A model generated the notes under the pieces. The model was not told the DNA's origin, did no database searches, and saw only the letters and a list, made by a program, of their open reading frames with translations. Below, piece by piece: positions 32,000 through 32,911 of a stretch of 32,911 nucleotides of DNA. The stretch is from Sphingomonadaceae bacterium. GTDB taxonomy: Bacteria > Pseudomonadota > Alphaproteobacteria > Sphingomonadales > Sphingomonadaceae. Every line of letters begins with the position of its first letter. The stretch's first letter is position 1. The stretch covers positions 1-32,911 of the forward strand of contig CANGQZ010000010.1 in assembly GCA_947455865.1 (NCBI GenBank). Direction: 5' to 3'. The translations under genes were made by a program, and so were the position numbers.

Positions 32000-32911
32000 C
32001 TACCCATGCGCCCCGAACTCATTGGCAATCGCCGTTGTGATGCGCAGCATCAGGCCATACGTCCGCTCGATCCGGTCGATGTAGTCGGTCTGGATCTGGG
32101 TGTAGCCGGTGGCGGCGCCGTCGGGGTAGTCGCTGGGTTCGTCGACCGAGAAATCGCCCACTGCCGGGAAGCTGGTGGGGAAGGCGCGGCGGAGCTGTTT
32201 GAGGGCGTCGTCGATCCTGAGGGTGAAGACCATTTCGAGGACGTCTTCGCGGCTGATGTCGTTCGCGCGGCTGAAGGCGGGGATCATCACCGCGCGCAGG
32301 AACATGTGCTGGAACAGCGCCAGCCGGATCGCCTGGAGCACGCCCATCGCCCGGCGCATGTGCTCGCGATCGGGCAGCGGGGCGGTATCGGGGAGGAGAT
32401 CCAAGAGGCGGTGGAGCTTCATTGCATCGACCCGCAGCCGCGAGGCGAGGCGGCGGAAGACGCCGGTGCGATCATCGACCGTGAGGTATTCGGCCAGCGC
32501 AAGGCAGGCCTGCGAAATGTGCTGTTCATCGCCGCGATAGGGCCGGCTGGCCCAGTAGGCCGAATTGAACAGTTCGCCGTGGGCCGCGACCGTCTTGATC
32601 GAGGCGAGCGCATTCGAGGCGCGCAGCAGGCGCACCATCTGGCGCCCGCGCTCGCTGCCGGCGAGGAGCGCGGCGAGTTCCTCGATATTGCCATCGGCCG
32701 CGGTGCCGAACCCGGCGATGACGTTGACCGGGTAGCCGAGCTGCTGGAGGATCGCGTTGTGCGGGATCGCGCGGATCTGGCGCAGGCTGAGCTGGCGATC
32801 GGCGGCTAGGTCTGACTGGCGGCGGGCCTTGCGGCTGCCGGTATCGTTGAGCAGGCCGAGCCCGAACGCGGTGACCGCGCGCGAATAGGTCGCACTGTTG
32901 AGGTGCTGCTG
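32000..32911 (-). CDS. Phosphoenolpyruvate carboxylase-like protein, C-terminal part (runs off the right edge)
   Basis: The frame stays open from the TAG at 32000 to the window end, 303 codons; the track shows only the part after an internal ATG. The visible portion starts QQHLNSATYSRAVTAFGLGLLNDTGSRKARRQSD, then LRQIRAIPHNAILQQLGYPVNVIAGFGTA, a segment typical of the alphaproteobacterial COG2352 proteins annotated as phosphoenolpyruvate carboxylase. The remainder is helical (SNALASIKTVAAHGELFNSAYW; LFQHMFLRAVMIPAF). The PEPC catalytic motifs lie N-terminal, outside the window, so activity cannot be judged. This lineage differs much from E. coli Ppc and may have another role. Codon use returns to the GC-rich norm. 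Confidence 0.7.
   Translation of the reverse strand, partial: QQHLNSATYSRAVTAFGLGLLNDTGSRKARRQSDLAADRQLSLRQIRAIPHNAILQQLGYPVNVIAGFGTAADGNIEELAALLAGSERGRQMVRLLRASNALASIKTVAAHGELFNSAYWASRPYRGDEQHISQACLALAEYLTVDDRTGVFRRLASRLRVDAMKLHRLLDLLPDTAPLPDREHMRRAMGVLQAIRLALFQHMFLRAVMIPAFSRANDISREDVLEMVFTLRIDDALKQLRRAFPTSFPAVGDFSVDEPSDYPDGAATGYTQIQTDYIDRIERTYGLMLRITTAIANEFGAHG

Noticed and set aside
31844-32809. 321-aa plus-strand ORF at the right end
   Set aside because: It is antisense to the PEPC-like gene, whose frame remains open to the window edge and has coherent motifs.

Overview
The window is GC-rich chromosome from an alphaproteobacterium, most likely a sphingomonad (Sphingomonadales). The reasons are the gene content (UPF0262, MetX-MetW, HisC-prephenate dehydrogenase, FtsEX divergent from an MJ0042 zinc-ribbon protein, an alphaproteobacterial phosphoenolpyruvate-carboxylase-like protein), very high third-position GC, and frequent 4-nt ATGA/GTGA gene overlaps. 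No tRNA, rRNA, CRISPR array or transposase was seen.

Layout. 1-5035: the tail of a DUF4136-like protein, a DUF3667 membrane protein, rpoZ with a clear terminator, dnaB, then a rightward run of UPF0262, a degenerate GH25 protein and cytidine deaminase. 5150-11384: a stand-alone SIR2-like protein, an MDR oxidoreductase with a TTG start, a VOC protein plus FdhD, a small secreted protein, a GST, an NDUFA9-like Rossmann protein and a small exported protein. 11489-12807: a repeat-rich trimeric autotransporter (YadA-type anchor) with a strong terminator. 13097-16921: ftsH behind a heat-shock-type promoter, then a DUF4136 lipoprotein overlapping an M14 carboxypeptidase. 17010-21507: a small membrane ORF, metX-metW (leftward), hisC-prephenate dehydrogenase (rightward) and a small HTH protein. 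21530-26679: leftward ftsE-ftsX-ydcF-plsC-Nramp-like operon, with the divergent zinc-ribbon protein. 26692-27972: an L,D-transpeptidase and a MaoC hydratase. 28212-31878: an AT-richer accessory block. 32000-32911: the C-terminal part of a PEP-carboxylase-family protein.

Most of the window is housekeeping: replication, transcription, proteolysis, division, and methionine, histidine and aromatic amino-acid synthesis. The least explained part is the accessory block. It encodes a CrtC/AttH-like (DUF7064/7065-type) protein, an APH-fold small-molecule kinase and a small helical protein in one tight leftward operon, divergent from an AraC regulator. The block is AT-richer than its flanks, has palindromes at both ends, and lies next to a MaoC hydratase. 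It could be an acquired, inducible small-molecule modification or degradation module; this is inference. Other points of interest are the SIR2-like protein, the Nramp homologue lacking the usual metal-site motifs, the GH25 protein with altered catalytic acids, and the headless repeat-built autotransporter.
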